DNA of 10,843 nt from CAUZFZ01 sp963579025 (GTDB taxonomy: Bacteria; Planctomycetota; Planctomycetia; Planctomycetales; Planctomycetaceae): assembly GCA_963579025.1 (NCBI GenBank), contig CAUZFZ010000247.1:1-10843 (forward strand). Reading direction: 5' to 3'. Below, one piece after another: positions 1 through 7,298 of this stretch. Position 1 is the first letter of the stretch. Each line of letters begins with the position of its first letter. The notes under the pieces were generated by a model. That model had not been told where the DNA came from. It did no database searches and worked only from the letters and a program-made list of their open reading frames with translations. The translations under genes and the position numbers were made by a program.

Positions 1-97
1 TTCCCGTTCAGAAATCAGGATCGCAAAGGACGCCGCTTTCTCCAAGACCACTTCAACTCACGGCAAAAGCCGAAGAACTCCAACTCACAACTCCCAC

Positions 98-3000
98 GTG
101 TTGTCGCCTCAGAGAGATCACACCCTCAGGCTACTGGTGCAGGAACGTCGTCAGATGAGTTTCCTGCACTTCCAGAACGCCGACGCTGACTCGACCAAGG
201 ATGAACGTGAGCTGCTTCTGTTTCAACCGGACGAAAACGAGTCCGATTCCGATGAAACGGCGGATCGTCACACAGACTTGAACCTGCAAACTGCACTCGA
301 TGACGACAAGCTGCAAACGAAACTGCTGCGTCTATTCTACGACGCCAATTCCATGTACGAGGAACAGGGAGTTAACAGCCTGTTTCTGGCGCTCGGATTC
401 CTCGAATGGTACGAGTCGCCAAAGTCTGACAAGGTCCGTTATGCACCGCTGCTGCTGATTCCTGTCGAACTCAACAGACGGACCGTCAATGCGAAATTCC
501 GCGTCGGATTCCTTGACGAAGACGTCACGACAAACCTGTCACTTCAGGCAAAACTCTTAACCGAGTTCGGGCTGCAGCTTCCGGATTTACCGAATCTTGA
601 TGACTTGATTCCGGCTGACTACTTCGCGGCGGTTGAACCAATCATCGCTGATCAAGAACGCTGGAGAGTGCATCCCGATCGAATGACGCTCTGGTTTTTT
701 TCGTTCGCGAAGTTTTTGATGTTTCGCGATCTGGAACCAGATGTCTGGCCTGAAGGGAAGGGGCCGGCCGATCATCCATTAGTCGGCGGATTGCTTGGTG
801 AACCGGTTGTATTCGAGCCACCACTGATCGGCTCCGACGAACCCATTGGCCAGCATCTGGATGTGCGAACGCTCTGTCACATTCTCGACGCGGACAGTTC
901 TCAGGCAGCAGCAATCGAGGAAGTCCGCGTCGGTCGCAATCTGGTCATTCAGGGACCGCCAGGCACCGGAAAGTCCCAGTCGATCGCAAACGTCATCGCG
1001 TCCGCCGTCCGAGACCGTCGAACTGTTCTGTTTGTATCTGAGAAACTTGCGGCACTCGAAGTCGTGAAATCACGACTGGACCGTGTTGGTCTCGGCGACA
1101 TCTGTCTCGAACTGCATAGCAGGAAGGCCAATCGCCGGGCCGTGCTTGATGAGTTGGACCGAACAATCAGCCTCGGAAAGCCTGCTGACGCCGACATCGA
1201 CCAGCAGGCTGACAAACTGGCGATGGCTCGCGACAGCTTGAACCGGTACGTGCAGCAATTGCACACGCCAATGGAATCGTCAGGCCGAACTCCGTATGAG
1301 TTGATTGGAACGTTGAACCGGCTCCAGTCAAACGGAGTCACTCCGTTTGACTGTGAGATGCCTGATATTTCCAGTTGGACACCGACGTCGGTTCGGCAGA
1401 AACAGGAGCTGCTGAGGGACCTCTCTGAACATCTCGCCGAGCTGGGTGTACCTTGCGACTCGGCCTGGTGGGGGATTCGACGGACAGAACCGTTGCTCCC
1501 AACTGACATGCGGTCGTTGGAACATACGTTGGAGTCCATCCGCAATAACGTGGCTCTGGTTCTCGGCCACGCTTCTGATCTCGCTGGTTCGCTGCACATA
1601 AAGCGAGATTCAGACTCGGAGTCGTTTGAGTCTGTGGCCAAACTTGCCCGGTTCGCAGCAAAACTCCAGAGCGTCCCGGAAATGGACAGGGGGGCATTCG
1701 CCGATCCGGTGTGGGAATCGGATCGGGCCGGAATTGAACAGGCTATTGCACGCGGCCGGGACCTCCAGCAATTAAAGGTGCTGTTGAATGGCGTGGTAGC
1801 ACCGGTGGCATGGAATGCAGAAGTCGCTCAGACACGCATTGACCTTGCCGCGAGTGGCAAATCGATTCTTCGTTGGTTTAACAAAAGTTGGCGACGGGCG
1901 AATCACACGCTGCGGGGGATTCTGGAACAGCCCGTGCCGAAAGAACTGGACCTGCAACTGCAGCACCTCGATCAACTCATGCAGGCACAGGCGTGCCAAG
2001 CGGAGATCGGCGCCAACGGCCAACTTGGAAGTATAGGGCGAAAAGGTTTTGGAAACTTGTGGTATGGACGGGACTCCAATTGGGACATGTTGTCGGCGAT
2101 CGTCGATTGGGAAGCAGACTGTCGTCGTTCCAAAGTCCCAAAGACGTTTCGCAAGATCATTGGACGCTGGTCGGAAACCCAAACAACCGACACCTTATAT
2201 CGAGAACTACGCGCCATTTTTCAGGACACATGGAACGCTCTGAAGCAGCTTATTGATACACTCCGAGTCGAACCCGAATTGGCTTTCAAACAGGCAGTTA
2301 CAGGTGACATCTCACTCGTGACGTTGCTCGCGATACTGCTCAAATGGCAACAGGCACTCCCGGAACTCGGGCGTTGGGTTGTCTTCCAGAGACGAGTAAC
2401 ACATTTGCACGACATGCAGTTGGACGCATTGCTGCCGCAGGTCGAACGTGGGGAGCTTGACGAATCGAGCGTAGACCGAATCGAGTTTGTGTACTGCGAA
2501 GCCGCCCTGCGAGAGATTCTCACTCAACGAGACGCAATTGCGGACTTTGATGGAATCAGCCACACGCGGCGAGTGGACGAATTTCGCAAACTTGATGAAG
2601 AACGGATTCGGCTCGCACGTAATGAAGTCGCGGCCGTGCATTACGACGGTTTGCCAGCACGAGGCAGCCACGGCGAAGTCGGAATTATTGCCAGTGAAGT
2701 TCGAAAGAAACGTCGACATAAATCACTGCGTCGGTTGTTGGCTGATGCTGGGCATGCCGTGCAGGCGATCAAACCTGTTTTCATGATGAGCCCGATCTCC
2801 GTAGCTCAGTTCCTTGAACCGGGTGTACTTGACTTCGACCTAATGGTGATTGATGAGGCGAGTCAGGTCCGTCCGGTCGAGGCACTTGGAGCGATGCTAC
2901 GATGCCGTCAAGCCACCATCGTAGGCGATAACCGTCAGCTTCCTCCGACCGCCTTCTTCGATCGCGTCACCGGCGGAGACGACGCAGACGACGGCGATTC

Positions 3001-4768
3001 AGATGAAATGGCGGCAGGAGACGTTGAGAGCATTCTTGACCTCTGTCTCGCCCGGAGCTATCCGCAGCGAATGCTTCGTTGGCACTATCGAAGTCGACAT
3101 CATTCACTGATCGCGGTATCGAATCACGAGTTCTACGACGACGGCCTGTTCGTAGTGCCGAGTCCAGACCGAAACGGGTCCGGTCGCGGCCTGGAATTCC
3201 GGTTTGTTGCCGACGGTGTTTACGATCGCGGGAAGACGCGGACGAATTGCCGCGAGGCACAGCTTGTCGCGCAGGCAATGATCGTCCACGCGCAACGACA
3301 CAGCCATATGTCAATCGGCGTGGGGGCGTTCTCCGTTGCCCAGCGCGATGCGATTCTCGATGAGCTGGAATTGCTCCGTCGTGCCCATCCCGAGACCGAG
3401 CAGTTCTTCTCGACGAGAAGTGAAGAACCATGGTTCGTCAAGAACTTGGAAAACATTCAGGGCGATGAGCGTGACGTGATCTTAATTTCGGTGGGTTACG
3501 GTCCGGATGAGAGCGGATATCTCACGATGTCATTCGGGCCGTTGTCGTCGAAAGGCGGCGAGCGGCGACTCAATGTTCTAATTTCGCGAGCTAAACAACG
3601 CTGCGTGGCGTTCAGCTCAATCCGGAGTGAAGACATCGACTTGCGCAGGACGAATTCCCAGGGTGCCAAAGCCCTGAAGTCGTTCCTGCATTACGCGGAA
3701 ACCGGAATCCTCGGCGTCGCAACCCCAACTGATCGAGAAGCCGACTCTGAGTTTGAGGAGCAGGTGGCGGAATCGATCCGTGGATTTGGATACGAGGTGG
3801 ATTTGCAGGTTGGTGTGGCTGGCTTCTTCATTGACTTGGCAGTGGTCGACCCAAACACGCCCGGCCGATATCTGATCGGAATAGAGTGTGATGGAGCCAC
3901 TTACCACTCCGCCCGGTGGGCACGTGATCGTGACCGGCTGAGACAGGCCGTTCTTGAAGACCACGGCTGGACTCTCTATCGCATCTGGAGCACTGACTGG
4001 TTCCACAGTCGCGAAGAGCAACTGCGGAAGCTTCAGGCTGCACTGAAAGACCAGCAGCTGCTCAGCACGGTTGATGTCCCTCACTTAGAGCTCGATCCGG
4101 TTGATCATCCCGACGTTGGAGGTGTTGTTTCGCCTGACAGCTCCGCGCCCATCGAACGAGAGGACGATTCAGAGGACTCGACCGGACCTCTGGAAGCTAT
4201 CGAATACGAGGAGGCCGCATTCAGCGTCCAGCACAGTTCGACGGAGATCCACAAGCTGAGCCCAAAACAGCTCGCGAAAACAACGACGCAAATCGTGTGC
4301 ATAGAAGGCCCGATTCATTACGAAGAAGTTGCACGTCGGGCGACGACCCTATGGGGGCTTCAGCGGGCGGGCAATCGAATTACAGAGGCCGTAGACCGAG
4401 CGCTCGCCTACGCACTCAAAGCCGGGCAGGTGGTTGAGAACGATGGGTTTTACACACTCCTAGGGCAGACTGTTTTCTCGGTTCGCAATCGTGAGTGCGC
4501 CACGTCGAAAACGCTGCGCAAGGCTGAAATGCTCCCGCCGCTGGAACTGGATTCAGCAATAGTCTCCTTTGTTGGAGCACATATATCGGCGACTCCGGAG
4601 GAGACGATCATCGCAGTCGCGCGGATGCTCGGTTTCCGCTCGACCAGCAAACAAGTGCGATCACGTATTGAGTCTCGGATTGATGTGCTACTCACTGGTG
4701 GCGGTCTCGTCGAAGACGGAAACGTCGTGCGCGTGCCGAAGCAAATCAACGTTCAGGGCGCAGATTGA
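98..4768 (+). CDS. DUF4011-helicase-Vsr-like nuclease-DUF3320 protein, 5' end uncertain
   Basis: This is a large superfamily 1 DNA/RNA helicase fused to a nuclease; architectures of this type (DUF4011-helicase-Vsr) have been reported as single-gene phage defence. The 1556-residue reading shows DUF4011 at about 50-240 (EEQGVNSLFLALGFLEW at 88-104), Walker A GPPGTGKS at 286-293, Walker B DEAS at 919-922, VGDNRQLPPT at 942-951, the late helicase motif ENIQGDER at 1118-1125 and LNVLISRAK at 1158-1166. A Vsr/MTES_1575-like PD-(D/E)xK nuclease follows, with E1220/E1221, D1246 and ECDG at 1263-1266 as candidate catalytic residues. A DUF3320 region lies at about 1385-1455. All key motifs look intact. 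The GTG at 98 is only the first usable start in view: the frame is open to base 2, and RLLVQERRQMSFL (11-23) already resembles the middle of DUF4011 N-termini. The usual LLDLxxRNxLLNF motif is not visible upstream in any frame. The start may therefore lie outside the window or the N-terminus may be damaged. ATG 155 is an alternative. Confidence 0.9.
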   Translation: MLSPQRDHTLRLLVQERRQMSFLHFQNADADSTKDERELLLFQPDENESDSDETADRHTDLNLQTALDDDKLQTKLLRLFYDANSMYEEQGVNSLFLALGFLEWYESPKSDKVRYAPLLLIPVELNRRTVNAKFRVGFLDEDVTTNLSLQAKLLTEFGLQLPDLPNLDDLIPADYFAAVEPIIADQERWRVHPDRMTLWFFSFAKFLMFRDLEPDVWPEGKGPADHPLVGGLLGEPVVFEPPLIGSDEPIGQHLDVRTLCHILDADSSQAAAIEEVRVGRNLVIQGPPGTGKSQSIANVIASAVRDRRTVLFVSEKLAALEVVKSRLDRVGLGDICLELHSRKANRRAVLDELDRTISLGKPADADIDQQADKLAMARDSLNRYVQQLHTPMESSGRTPYELIGTLNRLQSNGVTPFDCEMPDISSWTPTSVRQKQELLRDLSEHLAELGVPCDSAWWGIRRTEPLLPTDMRSLEHTLESIRNNVALVLGHASDLAGSLHIKRDSDSESFESVAKLARFAAKLQSVPEMDRGAFADPVWESDRAGIEQAIARGRDLQQLKVLLNGVVAPVAWNAEVAQTRIDLAASGKSILRWFNKSWRRANHTLRGILEQPVPKELDLQLQHLDQLMQAQACQAEIGANGQLGSIGRKGFGNLWYGRDSNWDMLSAIVDWEADCRRSKVPKTFRKIIGRWSETQTTDTLYRELRAIFQDTWNALKQLIDTLRVEPELAFKQAVTGDISLVTLLAILLKWQQALPELGRWVVFQRRVTHLHDMQLDALLPQVERGELDESSVDRIEFVYCEAALREILTQRDAIADFDGISHTRRVDEFRKLDEERIRLARNEVAAVHYDGLPARGSHGEVGIIASEVRKKRRHKSLRRLLADAGHAVQAIKPVFMMSPISVAQFLEPGVLDFDLMVIDEASQVRPVEALGAMLRCRQATIVGDNRQLPPTAFFDRVTGGDDADDGDSDEMAAGDVESILDLCLARSYPQRMLRWHYRSRHHSLIAVSNHEFYDDGLFVVPSPDRNGSGRGLEFRFVADGVYDRGKTRTNCREAQLVAQAMIVHAQRHSHMSIGVGAFSVAQRDAILDELELLRRAHPETEQFFSTRSEEPWFVKNLENIQGDERDVILISVGYGPDESGYLTMSFGPLSSKGGERRLNVLISRAKQRCVAFSSIRSEDIDLRRTNSQGAKALKSFLHYAETGILGVATPTDREADSEFEEQVAESIRGFGYEVDLQVGVAGFFIDLAVVDPNTPGRYLIGIECDGATYHSARWARDRDRLRQAVLEDHGWTLYRIWSTDWFHSREEQLRKLQAALKDQQLLSTVDVPHLELDPVDHPDVGGVVSPDSSAPIEREDDSEDSTGPLEAIEYEEAAFSVQHSSTEIHKLSPKQLAKTTTQIVCIEGPIHYEEVARRATTLWGLQRAGNRITEAVDRALAYALKAGQVVENDGFYTLLGQTVFSVRNRECATSKTLRKAEMLPPLELDSAIVSFVGAHISATPEETIIAVARMLGFRSTSKQVRSRIESRIDVLLTGGGLVEDGNVVRVPKQINVQGAD
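1325..1353. repeat. Perfect 14-bp inverted repeat inside the helicase gene
   Basis: Arms CAGTCAAACGGAGT and ACTCCGTTTGACTG are exact reverse complements separated by a single C. The left arm starts exactly at codon 410 of the helicase and the repeat encodes QSNGVTPFD (410-418). Because of the symmetry, the opposite strand also reads QSNGVTPFD. It lies between Walker A and Walker B in a poorly conserved linker, where an insertion would be tolerated. A perfect 14-bp arm with a 1-nt centre is very unlikely by chance in 11 kb. It could be a small palindromic mobile unit or a cruciform or protein-binding site; the sequence alone does not say which. Confidence 0.85.
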
Positions 4769-4779
4769 TGCGGCGTTGC

Positions 4780-4830
4780 GTGGCACTGGTAATCAGCGTT
4801 TGTTGCGTGTGCCACTGGATCTGCCAGTGC
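4780..4830 (+). repeat. REP-like repeat, copy 1 (left flank of RAYT remnant)
   Basis: The repeat starts GTGGCACTGGTAATCAGCG and ends GTGCCACTGG-ATCTGCCAGTGC, so it contains several CACTGG/CCAGTG half-sites that can pair into hairpins. It begins 11 bp after the helicase stop codon. A near-identical copy lies at 10683-10729 and a diverged inverted copy at 5111-5161. Dispersed palindromic units flanking a Y1 transposase gene fit the REP/RAYT (REPtron) arrangement. Confidence 0.75.
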
Positions 4831-4832
4831 AT

Positions 4833-5090
4833 TCAACGAGGCTCCACCTGAACTCCGGAAGTCTCAGGCCACATGGGATCAGGTCGAGTCAGCCGTGGCG
4901 GATCAGGGGCGATCTCTCCGTTCAGATAGACTCGGGCGATCGACGATTTCCACTGGTCGGCTTTCTCACAGAGTTGCCGCCTGACCGGGTGCAGCAGTGG
5001 CCTTCTCCTGTAGCAGGAGAAAGTCAGCTCGTGAACATGGCCCAGACCTTCGATGTGCCTGATTCGCTTCCTGTGTGGTTCGTTGCTCAT
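4833..5090 (-). pseudogene. Internally deleted RAYT / Y1 transposase remnant
   Basis: The reading from ATG 5090 gives 85 residues. Residues about 7-34 (HVHELTFSCYRRRPLL) match the N-terminus of REP-associated Y1 transposases, with the first strand and the CYRRRPLL segment. This runs directly into VRRQLCEKADQWKSSIARVYL, which resembles the C-terminal NPVRRGL...W.WSSARWY segment of the same family. Everything between is missing, including the HUH (HVHLL-type) metal-binding motif and the catalytic tyrosine. The product cannot be an active transposase. The frame itself stays open across the junction, so it looks like a clean deletion and not gradual decay. The frame also runs 14 codons further upstream to 5132, into the flanking repeat. 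There is no clear Shine-Dalgarno before 5090. Inverted REP-like repeats bracket it on both sides. Confidence 0.75.
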
Positions 5091-5110
5091 TTGGTTGATC
5101 AGCGGTTCCG

Positions 5111-5161
5111 GCACTGGCGGATCCAGTGGCACGCGCTACCAGCACTACTTGCCAGTGCCAC
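5111..5161 (-). repeat. REP-like repeat, inverted copy (right flank of RAYT remnant)
   Basis: Read on the minus strand this begins GTGGCACTGGCAAGTAG and ends GCGTGCCACTGG-ATCCGCCAGTGC. It therefore has the same layout as the copy at 4780-4830, with a diverged central part and the opposite orientation. The pair forms an inverted bracket around the RAYT remnant. Confidence 0.7.
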
Positions 5162-5202
5162 CCCGCCGTTTCGTGCGTGGCCTCCCAACACAATACACAC
5201 GA

Positions 5203-5235
5203 GGGTCCGGTCATAAAAAAGACCGGACCCGTCTT
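5203..5235. terminator. Hairpin between convergent genes, candidate terminator
   Basis: GGGTCCGGTC (5203-5212) and GACCGGACCC (5221-5230) form a perfect 10-bp GC-rich stem around the loop ATAAAAAA. On the plus strand the stem is followed by the pyrimidine-rich GTCTTCTCTT, a weak U tract. On the minus strand the loop itself carries TTTTTT. It lies 18 bp downstream of the stop of the minus-strand DUF3037-like gene and downstream of the plus-strand helicase, so it could end transcription from both sides. The A/T-rich loop without a classic U tail makes this an atypical intrinsic terminator. Confidence 0.6.
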
Positions 5236-5248
5236 CTCTTCCCAGTAC

Positions 5249-6100
5249 TCAACCAGCGAGCTTCAGGAGTTCGCCAGCGGCCCTGTCGAGGTCTACGGTG
5301 TTAATGACCACTCCGAATGACTCCATCATTTCCCATGACTGCCTGACGTCGTCGTCGTTCAAGTCGCTTTCCGTCACGTATACGAGCGACGCGCATTGGT
5401 TTCGATGCAGTCCTGTTTTCTGCATGCATTCGAACCGGAACGCCGTTCCATGTGTTTTGTCCGGTTGCGTCAACGGAACTCGATGGAAGACTGCCGTTGG
5501 TTCACTGGCGTGCAGCGCGTAATCAAAATGGAACGGCTGCGTTGTCTCACCCACTCTGCAGGACCAGTCGAATCCATTCCAGAAGTCCTGGCGGTCTGAG
5601 ATCCCGGAACTCTTCATGGCTTTCCTGCTGGCATGGTACAGATGCCTGCGTTCATCAGTTTCCCCGGACTTGTGCTCTGATCTGCCGGGTGTCGCAACGA
5701 GTTCCGAAAACAGTTCGTCGGCGACTTCGCCAAGTTCTGCTGGCGTCGATATGGATTCCATGAGGATCCCGCCATCCACCAGCATGTACTGAGGTTTTGA
5801 ACGCTCTTGGAGGACATCGACGTATTCCGCCTCGCTCCGTTCCACGGTTGACCCGTCCCGACGCGAAAGGCGGTCTTTGGAAATCTGCAGGTTCCAGTAT
5901 TCGAGCCACTGCCTGTATGCGTTCTTGCTCTGAACATTGTCTGGAATCGGACCGTGTTCACCGTCACCCAGAAACTTTCCGGTCACCTCTCCATCGGCCC
6001 ACACAATCACGCCGACGTTGCGCGGTTCCATGCGCCGAAGATCGGACACGTACTTCGCGATCAGAAATCTGGGTAGTGATGTTTCAGACTTTTGAATCAT
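5249..6100 (-). CDS. DUF3037-like protein, partner of HipA-like kinase
   Basis: The 283-aa product carries a DUF3037-type N-terminus: RFLIAKYVSDLRR followed by PRNVGVIVW (about 11-34), which matches the conserved start of that family. DUF3037 proteins are often encoded beside HipA-like kinases; their function is unknown to me. Small members are around 120-130 aa, so this belongs to a longer version with an extra C-terminal half (about 150-283) that I do not recognise. No signal peptide or membrane helix is visible. The start codon shares one base with the stop of the upstream kinase gene (TGATG, 6102-6098). A strong Shine-Dalgarno GGGAGG lies 8 nt before it, inside the kinase gene. Translational coupling and joint function with the kinase are therefore likely. 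The hairpin at 5203-5230 closes the unit. Confidence 0.75.
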   Translation of the reverse strand: MIQKSETSLPRFLIAKYVSDLRRMEPRNVGVIVWADGEVTGKFLGDGEHGPIPDNVQSKNAYRQWLEYWNLQISKDRLSRRDGSTVERSEAEYVDVLQERSKPQYMLVDGGILMESISTPAELGEVADELFSELVATPGRSEHKSGETDERRHLYHASRKAMKSSGISDRQDFWNGFDWSCRVGETTQPFHFDYALHASEPTAVFHRVPLTQPDKTHGTAFRFECMQKTGLHRNQCASLVYVTESDLNDDDVRQSWEMMESFGVVINTVDLDRAAGELLKLAG

Positions 6101-6915
6101 CAGAGCAGCCTCCCGTCAGATGGCCATTCGGTGACGGCCGTGAACTCCCCGGAATGGGCCTGAATTATGTCTCGTAGAGAGTTCCGTCTCGTCTTTATGA
6201 AGTTGCATCCAGCCGTCCGTTCATCCGCACTGAGCCTGTAGTTTCCGGCTCTGGCGAATACATCGTCAATGAACCAGTCGGGCAAAGAGTCAATCCGAGT
6301 CAGCCATTTGCCGAAATGCTCAGTTGTCGCGATGTAGTCGATCAGACAATGCCGATTGCCCCCCGTCACCCCACCATTTGATATTCCAAGACGGTTCGTA
6401 AGTTGATTCAGGCGTTCGACTCCTTTCAGTGGCTGACCTCCACCGAATAATGCCTGGTCATGATCGAACACGCGCATCGCTTTTGGGTCCATGACCTGAT
6501 CGACGACAAGGTTCTCGTCGTGTCGGTCGGAATTCGCAATGAGAATGTCAAATAGCGTGACTCCGGTGCAGAGGTCGGGAAGTTTGGCCCACGCCCTGTC
6601 AGGCTCGATTGGTGGCAGGTCATCCTTGTCAAAGTTGAAATCCAACGACGAGAAGAAATACCGGCTATCGGCCGCGTAAGTGACTGCAAAGGCTGGGATT
6701 GGAAGACGAAGAAAGGCTCCGATCTCAGCACATACGAGTTCGTTGGGCACACAGAATGGTGAAGACTCGTAATTTGTCCTGTGCCAAGCCTGAGTGTACC
6801 CGAGTCCCCGACCGTCCGCGTCAGGTCCATCCGCTCCCGCGGCAGTTGAATTCGGGTAAAACACTGCCCGAAGGTGGTGTGTGGATCGGGGTTTGGCCAC
6901 GGTACTGGCGACCAT
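6100..6915 (-). CDS. HipA-like kinase family protein
   Basis: The 271-aa reading matches the small HipA-like kinase family, which has the HipA kinase fold but lacks HipA's own N-terminal subdomain. Visible elements are the VPNELVCAEIGAFLRLPIP segment (56-74), the catalytic-loop motif NSDRHDEN (128-135, D130 and N135 the likely catalytic and metal-binding residues), and DHDQAL (151-156) in the position of the DFG-like metal-binding motif. An intact active site is therefore likely; the substrate is unknown. The gene is followed with a 1-nt overlap by a DUF3037-like gene, its usual partner. The N-terminus is doubtful. ATG 6915 has no Shine-Dalgarno, and the first 17-18 codons are antisense to a RAYT remnant. 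No convincing nucleotide-binding loop or conserved N-terminal lysine is seen before residue 56. GTG at 6861 (residue 19) is an alternative start. The N-terminus may have been replaced or truncated by the transposon event. Confidence 0.8.
   Translation of the reverse strand: MVASTVAKPRSTHHLRAVFYPNSTAAGADGPDADGRGLGYTQAWHRTNYESSPFCVPNELVCAEIGAFLRLPIPAFAVTYAADSRYFFSSLDFNFDKDDLPPIEPDRAWAKLPDLCTGVTLFDILIANSDRHDENLVVDQVMDPKAMRVFDHDQALFGGGQPLKGVERLNQLTNRLGISNGGVTGGNRHCLIDYIATTEHFGKWLTRIDSLPDWFIDDVFARAGNYRLSADERTAGCNFIKTRRNSLRDIIQAHSGEFTAVTEWPSDGRLL
6109..6114 (-). promoter_or_regulatory. Shine-Dalgarno of the DUF3037-like gene
   Basis: GGGAGG on the minus strand lies 8 nt upstream of ATG 6100 and within the last codons of the kinase gene. 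It supports this start and a coupled reinitiation at the TGATG overlap. Confidence 0.7.
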
Positions 6916-7069
6916 TCACGCCATGATCGAATACATCCACAACAACCTGGTTCGTCGTGGACTGGTTGATCGAGCCACCGACTGGGAATGGTCCAGCGCA
7001 CGCTGGTACGCGGAAATGTTGCTAGTTCGGATCCAGATGGATCGGACCTTACCGATGCTCATTGAATAA
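6863..7069 (+). pseudogene. C-terminal fragment of a second RAYT / Y1 transposase
   Basis: From ATG 6923 the frame reads MIEYIHNN-LVRRGLVDRATDWEWSSARWYAEM and ends in MDRTLPMLIE before TAA at 7067. This is the characteristic C-terminal part of REP-associated Y1 transposases (IEYIHxNPVRRGLVxxxxDWxWSSARWY), with the usual proline of NPVRRGL replaced by leucine. Homology can be followed back to about 6863, where a GGG-DR-like stretch resembles the GGGYDRN segment but needs a frameshift. The N-terminal two thirds, with the HUH motif and catalytic tyrosine, are absent. The sequence differs clearly from the remnant at 4833-5090, so this is a separate insertion. It overlaps the 5' end of the kinase reading on the other strand. 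Confidence 0.75.
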
Positions 7070-7070
7070 C

Positions 7071-7099
7071 CGAACCGACGCTGGTGCCTGCGCGGTTCG
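7071..7099. repeat. Imperfect hairpin just after the second RAYT fragment
   Basis: CGAACCG-A-CGC (7071-7081) pairs with GCG-CGGTTCG (7090-7099), giving a 10-bp stem with one bulged A and the loop TGGTGCCT. It begins 2 bp after the RAYT stop codon. It may be the 3' subterminal structure that such transposases recognise, or a transcription stop. No U tract follows on either strand. Confidence 0.5.
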
Positions 7100-7298
7100 A
7101 AGATTGCCACCACGCCCAGAGCCCGGGCGAAGGACGTGGAGTTCTCGGTGGGTGGAGAATGCGGCAACACTTCGAACGCCAGCCTGACGCAGCCACGCCC
7201 TTCCTGACGTCAGGGACGTGCCACCCGCCCGGAAATCCCGCAAAATCAAGGCTCTCGCTGCCTGAACGGCCAGGCGAACGCTTCAAGTTCGGTTTAGA
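7100..7298. other. Gene-free spacer downstream of the DUF4062-TPR gene
   Basis: I see no gene here. The stretch holds a 12-bp perfect palindrome, CCTGACGTCAGG (7203-7214). It also has GTGCCACCCGCC (7218-7229), which resembles the outer edge of the REP-like repeat and could be a degraded copy. A small hairpin, CGAAC-GCTTCAA-GTTCG (7275-7291), lies just past the stop of the minus-strand gene. The last could act as a weak terminator but has no T tract. Confidence 0.35.

Noticed and set aside
949..1641. A 230-codon minus-strand open frame opposite the helicase
   Set aside because: The peptide is serine- and arginine-rich and of low complexity, with no recognisable domain, and lies fully antisense to conserved helicase motifs.
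5003..5021. Hairpin TTCTCCTG-tag-CAGGAGAA
   Set aside because: An 8-bp stem is not significant at this window size, and the bases encode the conserved FSCYRRRP segment of the RAYT remnant.
4569..5216. A 215-codon plus-strand open frame across the end of the helicase and the REP-RAYT region
   Set aside because: It overlaps the helicase C-terminus in another frame and then reads antisense through the RAYT remnant and both repeats. The product has no recognisable features.
6426..7001. A 191-codon minus-strand open frame over the kinase 5' part
   Set aside because: It is in a different frame from the kinase motifs and shows no family resemblance. I also looked at it as a possible frameshifted N-terminus of the kinase but found no matching motif.
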